A stretch of 64,000 nucleotides of DNA from Collimonas sp. PA-H2 (GTDB lineage Bacteria; Pseudomonadota; Gammaproteobacteria; Burkholderiales; Burkholderiaceae_D), in assembly GCF_002564105.1 (NCBI RefSeq), contig NZ_PDBX01000001.1:4526001-4590000 (forward strand), in the 5' to 3' direction. The translations under genes and the position numbers were made by a program. Below are positions 1 through 10,647 of this stretch, piece after piece. The notes beneath the pieces are model-generated. The model made no database searches, was not told the origin of the DNA, and saw only the letters and a program-made list of their open reading frames with translations. Position 1 is the stretch's first letter; every line of letters begins with the position of its first letter.

Positions 1-24
1 TCACTGGTTCAGGCTGCCTGCGCT

Positions 25-795
25 TCAGGTTCGCGTAGCGCAGCAGGAAGCGGCCGCGGGACCCTGTCCCGATGTGTAGCGGTCGTGGTGGCGCACCCAC
101 TCCATCTTGTGCGGCACATCTCGCTCGTCGCGGCCCTTGGGCGTGAGGTCCATCATGTTATACGCGCCCATCATGACCTCCACGCCGCGGCCGTAGGTCG
201 AGTAGGTGTGGAAAACCTGGCCGGCGTCGTCCTTGTAGAACACGCTGACGCCAGGCGCCTCCTCGGCCGGGAAAGGCCGTATGCCGTAGTTGTAGTAGAC
301 CTCACCCTTGGCCAGTTGCTCCGGCGTGAAGCTGACGTTGAAGTCGTGGTTGAAATCGCTGCCATGCGAGGACACCCACCTGAACTGCCAACCCATGCGC
401 TGGCGAAAGCGTTCGATGTCGGCCAGCGGTGCGCGCGAAATGGCGATCACCGTGATGTCGCGCTGCGCCAGGTGGACGTTCATGCCATCCGTGTGGTCCG
501 CCATGAACGAGCAGCTGGGGCAGCCTTGCTCCCATCCCGGGCCGAACATGAAATGCTGCACCAGCAGCTGGCGGCGGCCGTCAAACAAGTCGGAGAGCGT
601 GCGCCGGCCCTCGGCGGTGTCGAATACGTAGTCTTTCTCGACGCGCTCCCACGGCAGCGCGCGGCGCTCGGTCGCAACCTGGTCATGCAGGCGCATCAAT
701 TCCTTTTCGCGCGCCAGCAGCGTCTTGCGTTCGCTTAGCCAGTGCTCGCTGGAGACGACGGGATGGCTTTTTGCTTCGGAAATAGTGGTGTTCAT
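25..795 (-). CDS. DUF899 family thioredoxin-like protein
   Basis: 256-residue protein of the DUF899 family, which has a thioredoxin-like fold. It keeps the family pattern of a conserved N-terminal Trp-rich segment followed by FMFGP and a CPSC pair (GCPSCSF, about residue 91), the expected redox-active CxxC. The C-terminal part holds the typical aromatic segment ending in a GAYN-like motif. The ATG at 795 has an AGGAGC ribosome site 6 nt upstream. It is the last gene of a minus-strand run, 29 nt after a glutathione S-transferase, so a shared role in thiol or oxidative-stress chemistry is an inference. No reaction has been established for most DUF899 proteins. Confidence 0.85.
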   Translation of the reverse strand: MNTTISEAKSHPVVSSEHWLSERKTLLAREKELMRLHDQVATERRALPWERVEKDYVFDTAEGRRTLSDLFDGRRQLLVQHFMFGPGWEQGCPSCSFMADHTDGMNVHLAQRDITVIAISRAPLADIERFRQRMGWQFRWVSSHGSDFNHDFNVSFTPEQLAKGEVYYNYGIRPFPAEEAPGVSVFYKDDAGQVFHTYSTYGRGVEVMMGAYNMMDLTPKGRDERDVPHKMEWVRHHDRYTSGQGPAAASCCATRT

Positions 796-824
796 GATCT
801 GCTCCTGGTCTGATGGAAAAGGGT

Positions 825-1436
825 TCAGGTGTTAGCTGTTTGTTCGCGATGCAGCGCCGCTTGCACGGCGGGACGGGTAGCAATACGTTCCTGGAACGCT
901 TGCAGGTGCGGGAACGGCGACAGGTCGAAGTTCACGAACGCCGACCAGCGCGTCACCACAAACAGATAGGCATCGGCGATGCTGAACTGTTCGCCCAGCA
1001 GGAATGGCGTGAAGCCAAGCGTGGCGTCGATCAGCCCGTAGTGCTTGCGCAGATGGGCCATGCGATTGGCGCGTCCTTCATCGCTGGTCTCTGGGTAGAA
1101 CAAGGGCAGATAGCCCTGGTGCAGCTCTGAATTGATGTAGCCCAGCATCTCCTGCAGGCGGTAGCGCGCCATACTGCCGTTGGCGGGCGCCAGCTGCGCT
1201 TCCGGCTTCAGGTCGGCCAGGTATTGCACCACGGCCGGACCTTCCGTCAGCACACGACCGTCGTTCAGCTGCAAGGCGGGCACATAGCCCTTGGGATTGA
1301 TGGCGAGATAATCTTCGCCGTGTTCAGTGCGTTTGGTCTTGCTGTCGACCTTCACCAGTTCGATGGTCAGGCCAAGTTCGTTGGCAATGATGTGCGGCGA
1401 CAGCGAACAGGCGGATGGAATGTAGTACAGCTTCAT
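825..1436 (-). CDS. gst: Glutathione S-transferase (GstA-like)
   Basis: 203-residue cytosolic glutathione S-transferase. The N-terminal thioredoxin-fold domain begins MKLYYIPSACSLSPHI, typical of bacterial beta-class enzymes with the catalytic Cys/Ser near residues 9-11. The cis-Pro region (GYVPAL) and the ExPAVVQYLAD glutathione-binding motif follow. The C-terminal helical domain carries the GEQFSIADAYLF capping-box motif. The open frame extends 28 codons further upstream, but the ATG at 1436 is preferred because AGGAGC lies 6 nt before it and family members start there. It probably conjugates glutathione to electrophiles or works as a peroxidase; the substrate cannot be read from sequence. 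DUF899 follows after 29 nt. Confidence 0.92.
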   Translation of the reverse strand: MKLYYIPSACSLSPHIIANELGLTIELVKVDSKTKRTEHGEDYLAINPKGYVPALQLNDGRVLTEGPAVVQYLADLKPEAQLAPANGSMARYRLQEMLGYINSELHQGYLPLFYPETSDEGRANRMAHLRKHYGLIDATLGFTPFLLGEQFSIADAYLFVVTRWSAFVNFDLSPFPHLQAFQERIATRPAVQAALHREQTANT

Positions 1437-1548
1437 GGTCTTGCTCCTTGGATTGGGGTTGATCAGGACAATGCCTGAATCAGACTGGCGTGCGAGGGCC
1501 CTCGGCTGCGCCGGAGACATGGTCCAACTCGATGTGCTGCTACGGTGA

Positions 1549-2226
1549 TTACGACCCGGCTGCTTTCGGACGTCGCACGGCGCGCACCTTGCCGCTGCCG
1601 CCGCCGCCGCAGTAAAACAGGCCTGCGCCGTCGGATTCGAGCCCGCTGACGTTGACGCCGGGCGGCATTTCCAGCCGCTCGAGCACGGCGCCGCTGTTAG
1701 GGTCGACGCGGCGGATTTCGCTTTCGTCGCCTTCCCATGTGCCGTGCCACAGCTCGCCGTCGACCCAGGTCACGCCGGTGACGAAGCGGTTGGACTCGAT
1801 GGTGCGGATGATGGCGCCGGTGGCCGGATCGATCTGGTGGATCTTACGGTCGCGGTGCTGGCCCACCCACAGGCTGCCCTCGGCCCAGGCCAGCCCGGAG
1901 TCGTTGCCGTGGCCGGGCGCCGGGATCGAGGCCAGCACCTTGCCGCTGGCGGGGTCGATCTTGTCGATGCGCTGCTCGGCGATCTGATACAGGTGGCTGC
2001 CGTCGAAGGCGGTGCCGGCGTCGCAGGGGCAGTCTAGCGCGCGCGTGGGCTCGCCGCTCTCGGGATCGAAGGCAATCAGCCTGGCGCCGGTGGCGGCCCA
2101 GACGCGCTGGCCGTCGTGGGTCACGCCGGCTATGCTGGCGGCGCCGGCGAAGGGGCCGTATTCGCGCACGATCTCGGCCATGTGTGCTGTCGCCTGGGGT
2201 TTGTCTTTGCTGGTTTTTTGGCTCAT
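1549..2226 (-). CDS. Beta-propeller (Vgb/YncE-like) protein
   Basis: 225-residue protein made of repeated segments of about 40 residues with pattern 'V-W-V/Y ... I-DPATG ... I', as in IDPASGKVL, IDPATGAI and VDPNSGAVL. This is typical of YncE, glutamine-cyclotransferase or virginiamycin-B-lyase-like beta-propellers. No signal peptide is visible. The open frame extends 94 codons upstream in a different composition (Arg/Trp-rich, antisense-like, overlapping the upstream regulator); ATG 2226 with AGGAGCC 5 nt upstream is the real start. It sits 46 nt after the winged-helix regulator gene, suggesting co-transcription. Ligand or enzymatic role is unknown. Confidence 0.8.
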   Translation of the reverse strand: MSQKTSKDKPQATAHMAEIVREYGPFAGAASIAGVTHDGQRVWAATGARLIAFDPESGEPTRALDCPCDAGTAFDGSHLYQIAEQRIDKIDPASGKVLASIPAPGHGNDSGLAWAEGSLWVGQHRDRKIHQIDPATGAIIRTIESNRFVTGVTWVDGELWHGTWEGDESEIRRVDPNSGAVLERLEMPPGVNVSGLESDGAGLFYCGGGGSGKVRAVRRPKAAGS

Positions 2227-2272
2227 TGCTGGCTCCTGATGGCGCATCTCGGATCGGCGCCGTAAGACAACT

Positions 2273-3493
2273 CTATTCCATCTGCAGCGTAGTGGGGAGT
2301 AACAAGATTGTCGTGAATCCCGCCAGCGGCGGCGACAGCCAGCGGCGCATCCGCGTCTGCCCGATTGAACGTACTCGTCCGGCGGCTTCCATCTCGGCCA
2401 GCGCGCGCTGCACGGTGCGCTGGCTATCTCCCAGGGCCAGCGCCAGGGCCGAGGTCGACCAGGCCGCGCCGTCGGCCAGCAGCGCTGCCAGCGCCGCCTG
2501 GTCGCCATCGATGGGCGGCGCCAGCACGGCCACGGCGCGCTCGGCTAGCGGTTTGAGGGCGAAACCTTGCGCGGTAGCTTCGATCTGCGCCAGTTCTGTG
2601 ACGAGTGCGCGCAGACGGCCGATCTCGACCCGCAGGCGCGCCCGGTGCGATTCGTTGGGGTGGCGGGTGCCGAATGCACGGGCGATCAAGGCTACGCGCC
2701 CAACATCGCCAGGCCAGGCCTCGGCCAGCGCGCGCGCCAGCGCGAACAGCACCGGCCGGCGCGCCAGCGATTGCCACGCAGCGCCTGTGCCCAGCCCGCG
2801 CCGGCAAGCGTCAATCACCAGCGCGTCGGAGGCCAGCAGCGCCGCCACCTCGTCGAGGCGCAGCATTTGCTCGCCGTCGGCGCAGAGGCGGCGGGCGGCA
2901 GGACGATCGAGCGTAGCCCGCGCTTCCGCCACCTCGGCCAGCAGCGCTGGCACGCCTGCGTGTCCAGCCGCTTCATGCGCACGGGCTAGCGCCACTCGTG
3001 CCGGGACGATGCGCAAGGAGCGCAGCGCCAGCTCCGCCGCCGCCAGTTCGGCCACTGCCGCCAGCGACGGCGGCAGGCCGCGCGCATCGAGCGGCGCCAG
3101 CGCCGCCTCGGCTTCGTCCAGGCGGCCAAGCAGCAAGAGTTTGCGTACCGCGATGAGCCGCGCCTGCAACGCGTTGGCGTGATCGCCGTGCGCTTCAAGC
3201 GTGGCCAGGGCCGCCGTCAGCGTACGCGGCGAGCCGCCGAGGTCGCGCGCGGCCAGCGCCACCTCGGCCTCGGCCACCACGCAGCGTGCGCGCGCCAGCT
3301 CCTCGTTGGCGCCGAAGCCGCGGGCGGCGAGTCGCAGCAGCTCGCGGGCGCGCGGGTGCTCGCCCAGCTGGGCCATGGCGATGCCGCGCAAGGCCAGCGC
3401 CGGCGGGTCGTCGCGCAGGGCGACGCGCTTGAGGGCGCCGAGTATGTCGCCGGCAGCGAGGGCGCGCGCGGAGGCGGCTATCAAGGAGTCCAT
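2273..3493 (-). CDS. TPR-like helical regulator with C-terminal HTH
   Basis: 406-residue, Ala/Leu/Arg-rich protein. Most of it is alpha-helical with TPR-like repeats (blocks such as ALRGIAMAQLGEHPRARELLRLA and LLLGRLDEAEAALAPL). The C-terminal 65 residues resemble a winged helix: AALLADGAAWSTSALALALGDSQRTVQRALAEMEAAG is a helix-turn-helix with recognition helix around SQRTVQRAL. It is therefore probably a DNA-binding regulator. ATG 3493 (MDSLIAAS) is preferred over a start 13 codons upstream because it begins the conserved helical repeat. It is first gene of the minus-strand run with the beta-propeller, GST and DUF899 genes and likely controls them. Exact family not recognised. Confidence 0.7.
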   Translation of the reverse strand: MDSLIAASARALAAGDILGALKRVALRDDPPALALRGIAMAQLGEHPRARELLRLAARGFGANEELARARCVVAEAEVALAARDLGGSPRTLTAALATLEAHGDHANALQARLIAVRKLLLLGRLDEAEAALAPLDARGLPPSLAAVAELAAAELALRSLRIVPARVALARAHEAAGHAGVPALLAEVAEARATLDRPAARRLCADGEQMLRLDEVAALLASDALVIDACRRGLGTGAAWQSLARRPVLFALARALAEAWPGDVGRVALIARAFGTRHPNESHRARLRVEIGRLRALVTELAQIEATAQGFALKPLAERAVAVLAPPIDGDQAALAALLADGAAWSTSALALALGDSQRTVQRALAEMEAAGRVRSIGQTRMRRWLSPPLAGFTTILLLPTTLQME

Positions 3494-3562
3494 GGCGATA
3501 GAATACACTGCCGCGCCACGACGTCCCCGCATGCTGTTGCATTTGCCAGGTTTACGCTAATA

Positions 3563-3582
3563 TACTGTATATACATACAGTA
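3563..3582 (+). promoter_or_regulatory. LexA (SOS) box
   Basis: The 20-mer TACTGTATATACATACAGTA is a near-perfect palindrome that differs at one position from the classical gammaproteobacterial LexA consensus (CTG-N10-CAG, here CTGTATATACATACAG). It ends 12 nt before the start codon of the radical SAM gene at 3595, where bound repressor would block transcription. The divergent regulator starts 70 nt to the left, so it could be affected too. Confidence 0.85.
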
Positions 3583-3594
3583 ATTGGTGCTTCG

Positions 3595-4737
3595 ATGTCG
3601 GATCAGCAAAAGAAACATCCTGCCCAGGTAATGCATTTCCAGGGAGCCAGCGTGGTGCGCAAAGGCCGGGGTGCGACCAGCAATATGCAAGGCCGTTACG
3701 AAACTGACCAGCGCGAAGATTTCGACGACGGCTGGGACGGCGAGGATGAGCAGCTCGAGCCGCCCGTGGTGCGCACCATCGTGACCGAGGAACAGGCAAA
3801 AAGCATCCTCAGCCGCAATGCCTCGCCGGACCTGCCGTTCGGCGTTTCCCTGAATCCCTATCGCGGCTGCGAACACGGCTGCATCTATTGCTTTGCACGG
3901 CCCACCCACAGCTACCTGGGCTTGTCGCCCGGGCTGGATTTCGAGAGCCGGATTTTTGCCAAGATGAATGCGCCGCAGCTGCTGCTGCGCGAGCTGGCCA
4001 CGCCATCCTATGTGCCGGCCTCGATCGCCATCGGCGTCAATACCGACGCCTATCAGCCCTGCGAACGCGAGCTTGGCTTGACGCGCCGCATCCTGCAGGT
4101 CTTGCACGATTGCGAACATCCGCTGGCGCTGATAACCAAGTCGTCGCTGATCGAGCGCGATATCGATTTGCTGGCGGCGATGGCGGCCAAGAACCAGGCG
4201 GTGGCGGCGGTCACCATCACTACGCTGGATCCCGTCATTGCGCGTACGCTGGAGCCGCGCGCTGCCGCGCCGGCGCGCCGTTTGCGCACGATAAGGACTT
4301 TGGCCGAAGCCGGCATCCCGGTCAGTGTCAGCATCGCGCCGCTGATTCCCTTCATCAACGAGCCGGACCTCGAGCGGATTATCGAAGCCGCAGCCGAGGC
4401 CGGCGCAGTGTGCGCCAATTACATTGTGCTGCGCTTGCCGTGGGAGGTGAATCCGTTGTTCCAGGATTGGCTGAATGCGCATTTCCCGGATCGCGCGAAA
4501 AGAGTCATGAACCATATCCGGGAAATGCGCGGCGGCGCCGACTACAATGCGGATTTCGGTACGCGCATGCGCGGCGAAGGCATCTGGGCCGATTTACTGC
4601 GGCAGCGCTACAAGAAGGCGACGGCGCGCTGCGGGCTGGTCCAGCGCGGTTCGTTCTCCAAGCTGGACAGCTCTCAGTTCAAGCGTCCACAGCTGCTTTC
4701 GGAACGGAAGCCGACGCCGCAGATGGATTTGTTTTAA
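3595..4737 (+). CDS. PA0069-family radical SAM protein, spore photolyase-like
   Basis: 380-residue radical SAM enzyme of the PA0069 / Rv2578c / SplB-related family. The cluster-binding motif is CEHGCIYC (Cx3Cx2C) near residues 93-100, preceded by NPYRG and followed by the family signature FARPTHSYLGLSPGLDFE. The remainder is the TIM-barrel part with ITKSSLIERD and VSIAPLIPF motifs. Related proteins are distant homologues of spore photoproduct lyase, so a DNA-repair role is plausible, and the LexA box 12 nt upstream of ATG 3595 supports DNA-damage control. No good Shine-Dalgarno is visible between box and start. A GNAT gene follows immediately downstream. The true substrate is not known. Confidence 0.92.
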   Translation: MSDQQKKHPAQVMHFQGASVVRKGRGATSNMQGRYETDQREDFDDGWDGEDEQLEPPVVRTIVTEEQAKSILSRNASPDLPFGVSLNPYRGCEHGCIYCFARPTHSYLGLSPGLDFESRIFAKMNAPQLLLRELATPSYVPASIAIGVNTDAYQPCERELGLTRRILQVLHDCEHPLALITKSSLIERDIDLLAAMAAKNQAVAAVTITTLDPVIARTLEPRAAAPARRLRTIRTLAEAGIPVSVSIAPLIPFINEPDLERIIEAAAEAGAVCANYIVLRLPWEVNPLFQDWLNAHFPDRAKRVMNHIREMRGGADYNADFGTRMRGEGIWADLLRQRYKKATARCGLVQRGSFSKLDSSQFKRPQLLSERKPTPQMDLF

Positions 4738-4805
4738 CCATGATCCTTGGTGCGAGCACGGGTGGAGCAGTGAACGATGATATGTGCGGTGGATGGAGGG
4801 CGGGC

Positions 4806-5348
4806 GTGACGGCTTACCGGATTGAATTGGCGGCGGCGGATGATGTTGCGGCTTTGGCCGCGGTGGAGAGGGCGGCCGCGAGGCTGTTCCCTGAACGGTT
4901 GCTGCCGCTGCATCTGCGCGGCGAAACGATGGCGCCTGAAAAACTCATGGCTGCGCAAGCGGCCGCCATGCTGTGGGTGGCAAAGGACAGCGCCGCCACG
5001 GTGCTCGGTTTTGCCTGCGTCGCCATGCATGGCCAGGTGGCGGTGCTGGCGGAACTCGACGTCCTGCCTGCCTGTGGCCGGCACGGCATAGGCAGCGCCT
5101 TGCTGGCGGCGGTCGTTGCCTGGGGCAATGCGCGCGCGATTCCGACTTTATACCTGACCACTTTCCTGGAGTTCGCGCCCAGCCAGGCGCTGTACCGCAA
5201 ATTCGGCTTTGTCACGCTGGGGGCAGCGCCGGATTTCCTGGCGGCGGCGCTCAGGCAGGAGGCCGAAGCGGGGCTGGGGCAGCGGGTTGCCATGCGGCTG
5301 ACTTTTCCGCGCAATAAGGCGGCTAAAACCTGCCCGTCACGCGATTGA
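4806..5348 (+). CDS. GNAT family N-acetyltransferase
   Basis: About 180 residues with the GNAT fold: an N-terminal YRIELAAADDVAAL strand/helix, the beta-4 strand VAVLAELDVLPACGRHGIGSALLAAVVAW with the acetyl-CoA loop (Q/R-x-x-G-x-G/A, here R-H-G-I-G-S), and the C-terminal APSQALYRKFGFVTLG motif. I chose GTG 4806 because GGAGGG lies 5 nt upstream and the fold starts right after it. ATG 4740, which nearly abuts the radical SAM stop at 4737, is an in-frame alternative adding 22 residues. Probably co-transcribed with the SOS-controlled radical SAM gene. The acceptor substrate is unknown. Confidence 0.85.
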   Translation: MTAYRIELAAADDVAALAAVERAAARLFPERLLPLHLRGETMAPEKLMAAQAAAMLWVAKDSAATVLGFACVAMHGQVAVLAELDVLPACGRHGIGSALLAAVVAWGNARAIPTLYLTTFLEFAPSQALYRKFGFVTLGAAPDFLAAALRQEAEAGLGQRVAMRLTFPRNKAAKTCPSRD

Positions 5349-5376
5349 AATGCTATGCAAGCAGGCGGCGCGAGGT

Positions 5377-6021
5377 TTACAGCTGGCCTTTGAGCAGCAC
5401 CAGCAGGGCGCCTGAACCGCCCTCGGCCGCGGTGGCCTGGCAGAAGGCCAGTACTTCATCCTTTTGCACCAGCCAGTTGCGCACCTTGGATTTCAGCACT
5501 GGTTCCTTGTTGATCGAACCCAGGCCCTTGCCGTGGATGATGCGGACGCAGCGCCAGCCGCGCTTGGCAGCCAGGCGCAGGAATTCGGCCAGGGCTTCGC
5601 GCGCTTCTTCGCGCCGCAGGCCGTGCAGGTCGAGCTGCTGCTGGATGGTCCAGTGGCCGCGCCGCAGCTTGCGCATGACATCGGGGCCGATGCCGTTACG
5701 GGCGAAGCTGAGCGTGTCATCGGTGTCGAGCAGGGTTTCGATGTTGAAATCGTCAGACAGAGATTCTTCCAGCGCGGCTTGTTCGTCGGCGATGTGCTGG
5801 CGGGCTATCGGCAGTGGGCGCGGGATAGCGGGCGTGAATTTGGGCGGTACGGCAAGCGGCTTGACGTTGCCGATGCTGCTGCGGAAGATGTCGGCGTCGC
5901 GCCGCGCTTCCTGCTCACGGCGTTTGGCTTCAGCCGCGGCGGCCTGGCGTGCTTCGTCCTGCGCCTTGATTTCCTTGCGCAGCGATTTGAGGGCGCTGAA
6001 GTCTTTGATCGGGCCGGCCAT
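5377..6021 (-). CDS. Smr-domain protein (MutS2 C-terminal-like nuclease)
   Basis: 214-residue protein with a charged coiled-coil N-terminus (SLRKEIKAQDEARQAAAAEAKRR, about residues 10-40) and a C-terminal Smr domain of about 80 residues: LDLHGLRREEAREALAEFL, then VRIIHGKGLGS and LVQKDEVLAF. LDLHG and HGKGLGS are hallmark Smr motifs associated with nicking endonuclease activity on branched DNA or RNA. ATG 6021 (MAGPIKDF) is the start by family comparison; the frame is open for 24 more codons upstream. Such stand-alone Smr proteins are widespread in Betaproteobacteria, where this gene often lies next to trxB and ftsK. Confidence 0.92.
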   Translation of the reverse strand: MAGPIKDFSALKSLRKEIKAQDEARQAAAAEAKRREQEARRDADIFRSSIGNVKPLAVPPKFTPAIPRPLPIARQHIADEQAALEESLSDDFNIETLLDTDDTLSFARNGIGPDVMRKLRRGHWTIQQQLDLHGLRREEAREALAEFLRLAAKRGWRCVRIIHGKGLGSINKEPVLKSKVRNWLVQKDEVLAFCQATAAEGGSGALLVLLKGQL

Positions 6022-6121
6022 GATATGTGCGTCTGCTAATAGTGAAAGGCGGCGGTGTGCAGCAAACTGACGATGGTGGCGAGGTAGTGGCAATAAGCAG
6101 CGCCGCCGCCATCAGCGAGTA

Positions 6122-6144
6122 GGGTGAGCACATCGTGCCCACCC
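6122..6144. repeat. Short palindromic repeat, GGGTGGGCAC family (copy 1)
   Basis: GGGTGAGCAC, three bases, GTGCCCACCC: an imperfect inverted repeat between the smr start region and the trxB 3' end. The same core occurs at 10522-10647 and 17589-17617. It could act as a transcript end for trxB, whose stop lies 8 nt away on the minus strand. Confidence 0.7.
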
Positions 6145-6151
6145 GTGAACC

Positions 6152-7469
<1,318 letters not shown>

Positions 7470-9821
7470 ATGACTAGAACAAGCCAAGCCTATACCCGCA
7501 ACGCCAAACCGCAGGACGCGGCGCCTTTGCCAAGCCGTCTGGTGCGGCTGTTGTATGAAGCGCGCTGGATCATCTATGCGGTCATCACGGCCTATCTGCT
7601 CATCATTTTCGCCACCTATTCCAAGTCCGATCCCGGCTGGTCGCATGGCGCTCTGGTGCCGCGCATGCATAACTGGGGCGGCCGTGTCGGCGCCTGGGTG
7701 TCCGACCTGATGCTGTTCGTCTTCGGCGCCTCTGCCTGGTGGTGGTGCGCGCTGCTGCTGCGCACCCTGTGGCAGGGCTACCGGCGTATTTCGCAGCGCT
7801 TCGTGGTGGAGAAAAACGCCGAGCCCGAACATCGCCACGAAGGTTTGATCCGTGGCGCCGGCTTCGTTCTGATCCTGGTCGGCAGCCTGGGCCTCGAATA
7901 TACCCGCATGCAATGGCTGGCGGCGCATGTGCAGCTGCCGCGCGCGCCGGGCGGCGTGCTGGGCCAACTGATCGGCAGCGGCGCGCAGAATGCGCTTGGC
8001 TTCACCGGCGGCACCTTGTTTCTGCTGCTGTTGTTTGCGCTCGGCATCAGCCTGTTTTTCCATATGTCCTGGCTGACGGTGGCGGAGCGCATCGGCGCCG
8101 GCATCGAAAACGGTGTGCTATGGCTGAAGAATTTCTACATCGCGCGCCAGGACCGTAAGGTCGGCCAGGTCGCTGCCGTCAAGCGCGAAGAGGTGGTGGT
8201 GCAGGAGCGCGCCAAGATCGTGGTGGCGCCGCCGATCCGCATCGAGCCGCAGATCGTCGCGGTGCCGAAATCCGAGCGGGTGCAGAAGGAAAAACAGAGC
8301 GCCCTGTTTGAAGACCTGCCCGACACCAACCTGCCGCCTTTGTCGCTGCTGGATGAAGCGCCGCCGGCGCAGCAGACCGTCAGCGTCGAAACGCTGGAGT
8401 TCACCAGCCGCCTGATCGAGAAAAAACTCTCCGATTTCGGCGTCCAGGTGACGGTGGTGGCGGCGCATCCGGGGCCGGTGATCACGCGTTATGAAATCGA
8501 GCCGGCGACCGGCGTCAAGGGCAGCCAGATCGTCGGCCTGGCGCGCGACCTGGCGCGTTCGCTGTCGCTGACCTCGATCCGCGTGGTCGAAGTCATTCCG
8601 GGCAAGATGTACATGGGCCTGGAATTGCCTAACCCTAAACGGCAGATTGTGCGCCTGACCGAGATTCTCGGCTCCAAGGTGTATAACGATGGCGTCTCCA
8701 GCCTCACCATTGCACTCGGCAAGGATATCGCCGGTCATCCGGTGGTGGCCGACCTGGCCAAGATGCCGCACTTGCTGGTGGCGGGCACCACCGGTTCGGG
8801 CAAGTCGGTGGGGATCAACGCCACCATCCTTTCCTTGTTGTATAAATCCGACCCGAACCAGGTGCGGCTGATCCTGATCGATCCGAAAATGCTGGAACTG
8901 TCGATCTACGAAGGCATCCCGCACCTGCTGGCGCCGGTGGTGACCGACATGCGCCAGGCCGGCCATGCGCTCAACTGGGCAGTGAACGAGATGGAGCGGC
9001 GCTACAAGCTGATGTCGAAGCTGGGCGTGCGCAACCTGGCCGGCTACAACCAGAAGATCATCGACGCCGACAAGCGCGAAGAGAAAATCCCGAATCCGTT
9101 CAGCCTGACGCCGGACGCGCCGGAACCGCTGGAAAAGCTGCCGACCATCGTGGTCATCATCGACGAGCTGGCCGACCTCATGATGGTGGTGGGCAAGAAG
9201 GTGGAAGAACTGATCGCCCGCATCGCCCAGAAAGCGCGCGCGGCTGGCATCCACTTGATTCTGGCGACACAGCGCCCATCTGTAGACGTGATCACCGGCC
9301 TGATCAAGGCCAACGTGCCGACCCGCATTGCTTTCCAGGTCAGCAGCAAGATCGACTCGCGCACGATTCTTGACCAGATGGGGGCGGAAGCGCTGCTGGG
9401 CATGGGCGACATGCTGTACATGCCGCCCGGCACCGGCTTGCCGATCCGCGTCCACGGCGCCTTTGTCTCAGATGAGGAAGTGCACCGGGTGGTCGATTAC
9501 CTGAAGGAACAAGGCGAGCCGAATTACGTCGAAGGCATACTGGAAGGCGGCGTGCTGGAAGACGGCGGCGACGGCGCTGTCGGCGGCGCAGCCGCCGGCG
9601 GTAGCGAAGGCGACGAACTTTACGACCAGGCGGTGGCAGTCGTACTCAAGAACCGGCGGGCTTCGATTTCTCTGGTACAGCGCCATCTGCGCATCGGCTA
9701 CAACCGTGCGGCGCGCTTGCTGGAGCAGATGGAAACCAGCGGCCTGGTCTCAACCATGCAATCCAACGGCAACCGAGAAATCCTGGTGCCGGCGGGTAAT
9801 GGCAACAGCAATACGGAGTAA
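7470..9821 (+). CDS. ftsK: DNA translocase FtsK
   Basis: 783-residue divisome DNA pump that moves the chromosome terminus through the septum and activates XerCD at dif. Four transmembrane helices lie in the first ~200 residues (around 28-48, 76-98, 128-146 and 176-198). A charged linker follows, then the alpha/beta motor: the conserved [14 protein letters not shown] block, Walker A GTTGSGKS at 439-446, Walker [12 protein letters not shown] near 560-570, and [13 protein letters not shown]. The C-terminal gamma winged-helix (about 715-765, [28 protein letters not shown]) recognises KOPS. The linker is short, as in most betaproteobacterial FtsK. lolA follows after 5 nt, so the two form an operon. 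Confidence 0.97.
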   Translation: MTRTSQAYTRNAKPQDAAPLPSRLVRLLYEARWIIYAVITAYLLIIFATYSKSDPGWSHGALVPRMHNWGGRVGAWVSDLMLFVFGASAWWWCALLLRTLWQGYRRISQRFVVEKNAEPEHRHEGLIRGAGFVLILVGSLGLEYTRMQWLAAHVQLPRAPGGVLGQLIGSGAQNALGFTGGTLFLLLLFALGISLFFHMSWLTVAERIGAGIENGVLWLKNFYIARQDRKVGQVAAVKREEVVVQERAKIVVAPPIRIEPQIVAVPKSERVQKEKQSALFEDLPDTNLPPLSLLDEAPPAQQTVSVETLEFTSRLIEKKLSDFGVQVTVVAAHPGPVITRYEIEPATGVKGSQIVGLARDLARSLSLTSIRVVEVIPGKMYMGLELPNPKRQIVRLTEILGSKVYNDGVSSLTIALGKDIAGHPVVADLAKMPHLLVAGTTGSGKSVGINATILSLLYKSDPNQVRLILIDPKMLELSIYEGIPHLLAPVVTDMRQAGHALNWAVNEMERRYKLMSKLGVRNLAGYNQKIIDADKREEKIPNPFSLTPDAPEPLEKLPTIVVIIDELADLMMVVGKKVEELIARIAQKARAAGIHLILATQRPSVDVITGLIKANVPTRIAFQVSSKIDSRTILDQMGAEALLGMGDMLYMPPGTGLPIRVHGAFVSDEEVHRVVDYLKEQGEPNYVEGILEGGVLEDGGDGAVGGAAAGGSEGDELYDQAVAVVLKNRRASISLVQRHLRIGYNRAARLLEQMETSGLVSTMQSNGNREILVPAGNGNSNTE

Positions 9822-9826
9822 CAAAT

Positions 9827-10525
9827 ATGCAAAAGAAAATTACCGCCAGCCCGATCGGCGTCCGCAGGAACAATATGTTCGCCAGATTCAAATCCGGACG
9901 TCTGATTATCGGCCTGTCGCTGAGCATGGCGCTGCTGCCTTCGCTGGCCGGCGCCAGCGCGCTGGAACAGTTCAAGTCCTTCGTCAGCAGCACGCAGTCG
10001 GCCAAGGGCGAGTTCTACCAGCAGTTGGTGAAAATCGATGCCGGCAGCAAGACGCCGAAGGTTTCCAGTACCTCCAGCGGCATCTTCGTTTTCGCGCGGC
10101 CGGGCAAGTTCATCTGGACCTATCAAAAGCCGTACGAGCAGATCCTGCAGGCCGATGGCGACAAGCTGTTCATCTACGACAAGGACCTGAACCAGGTCAC
10201 CACCAAGAGCCTGGGCAACGCGCTCGGCTCGTCGCCGGCGGCAATCCTATTCGGCAGCAACGACCTGGAAAAGAATTTCATCCTGAAAGAAGGTCAGGCC
10301 AAGGATGGCATGGAGTGGCTGGAAGCGACGCCGAAAGCCAAGGACACGACTTTCGACCATATCGGCATCGGCTTGCGCGACGGCATACCGCTGGCGATGG
10401 AGCTGCGGGATTCGTTTGGCCAGGTGTCGCTGCTGACCTTCAAGAATTTCGTCAAGAATCCGCCTTTGTCGGCCGGGCAGTTCAAGTTTGTCGTGCCCAA
10501 GGGCGCGGACGTATTGAATCAGTAG
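9827..10525 (+). CDS. lolA: Outer-membrane lipoprotein carrier protein LolA
   Basis: 232-residue periplasmic chaperone that receives lipoproteins from LolCDE and hands them to LolB. The signal peptide is visible ([23 protein letters not shown]). The mature protein shows the LolA pattern: [40 protein letters not shown] with the conserved P-G-x-F-x-W, and a QPLGxLLTF-like C-terminal strand ([20 protein letters not shown]). The start at 9827 has GGAG 8 nt upstream within the ftsK stop region; ATG 9875 (MFARFKSG) is an equally credible start that gives a shorter n-region. The stop codon lies in a palindromic repeat arm. Confidence 0.95.
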   Translation: MQKKITASPIGVRRNNMFARFKSGRLIIGLSLSMALLPSLAGASALEQFKSFVSSTQSAKGEFYQQLVKIDAGSKTPKVSSTSSGIFVFARPGKFIWTYQKPYEQILQADGDKLFIYDKDLNQVTTKSLGNALGSSPAAILFGSNDLEKNFILKEGQAKDGMEWLEATPKAKDTTFDHIGIGLRDGIPLAMELRDSFGQVSLLTFKNFVKNPPLSAGQFKFVVPKGADVLNQ

Positions 10526-10647
10526 GGTGGGCACTCCGTGCCCATGCGGACGCGGCGGGGCGCAGAGCCGGAGCGCGAATGTCCAAGACACATTCCGGGA
10601 CATGAATGTCGGCGGCACTGCGTGGGCACGGAGCGCCCACCCTACGC
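10522..10647. repeat. Paired palindromic repeats, GGGTGGGCAC family (copy 2)
   Basis: GTAGGGTGGGCAC with CCGTGCCCA at 10522-10544 and, inverted, GTGGGCACGGAGCGCCCACCCTACGC at about 10622-10647. Each arm is itself palindromic and together they form a larger inverted repeat between the convergent lolA and fdxA genes. The lolA stop (10523-10525) and the fdxA stop (10642-10644) both lie inside the arms. Probably also acts as a bidirectional transcript end. Confidence 0.8.

Noticed and set aside
3888..4739. Plus-strand frame overlapping the radical SAM gene and running into the GNAT gene, suggesting a fused protein
   Set aside because: Within the radical SAM gene it is only an alternate frame with no domain; the GNAT fold starts after 4800 with its own ribosome site.
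8118..9455. Long minus-strand frame inside ftsK
   Set aside because: Shadow of the FtsK motor domain; no ribosome site and no recognisable motif.
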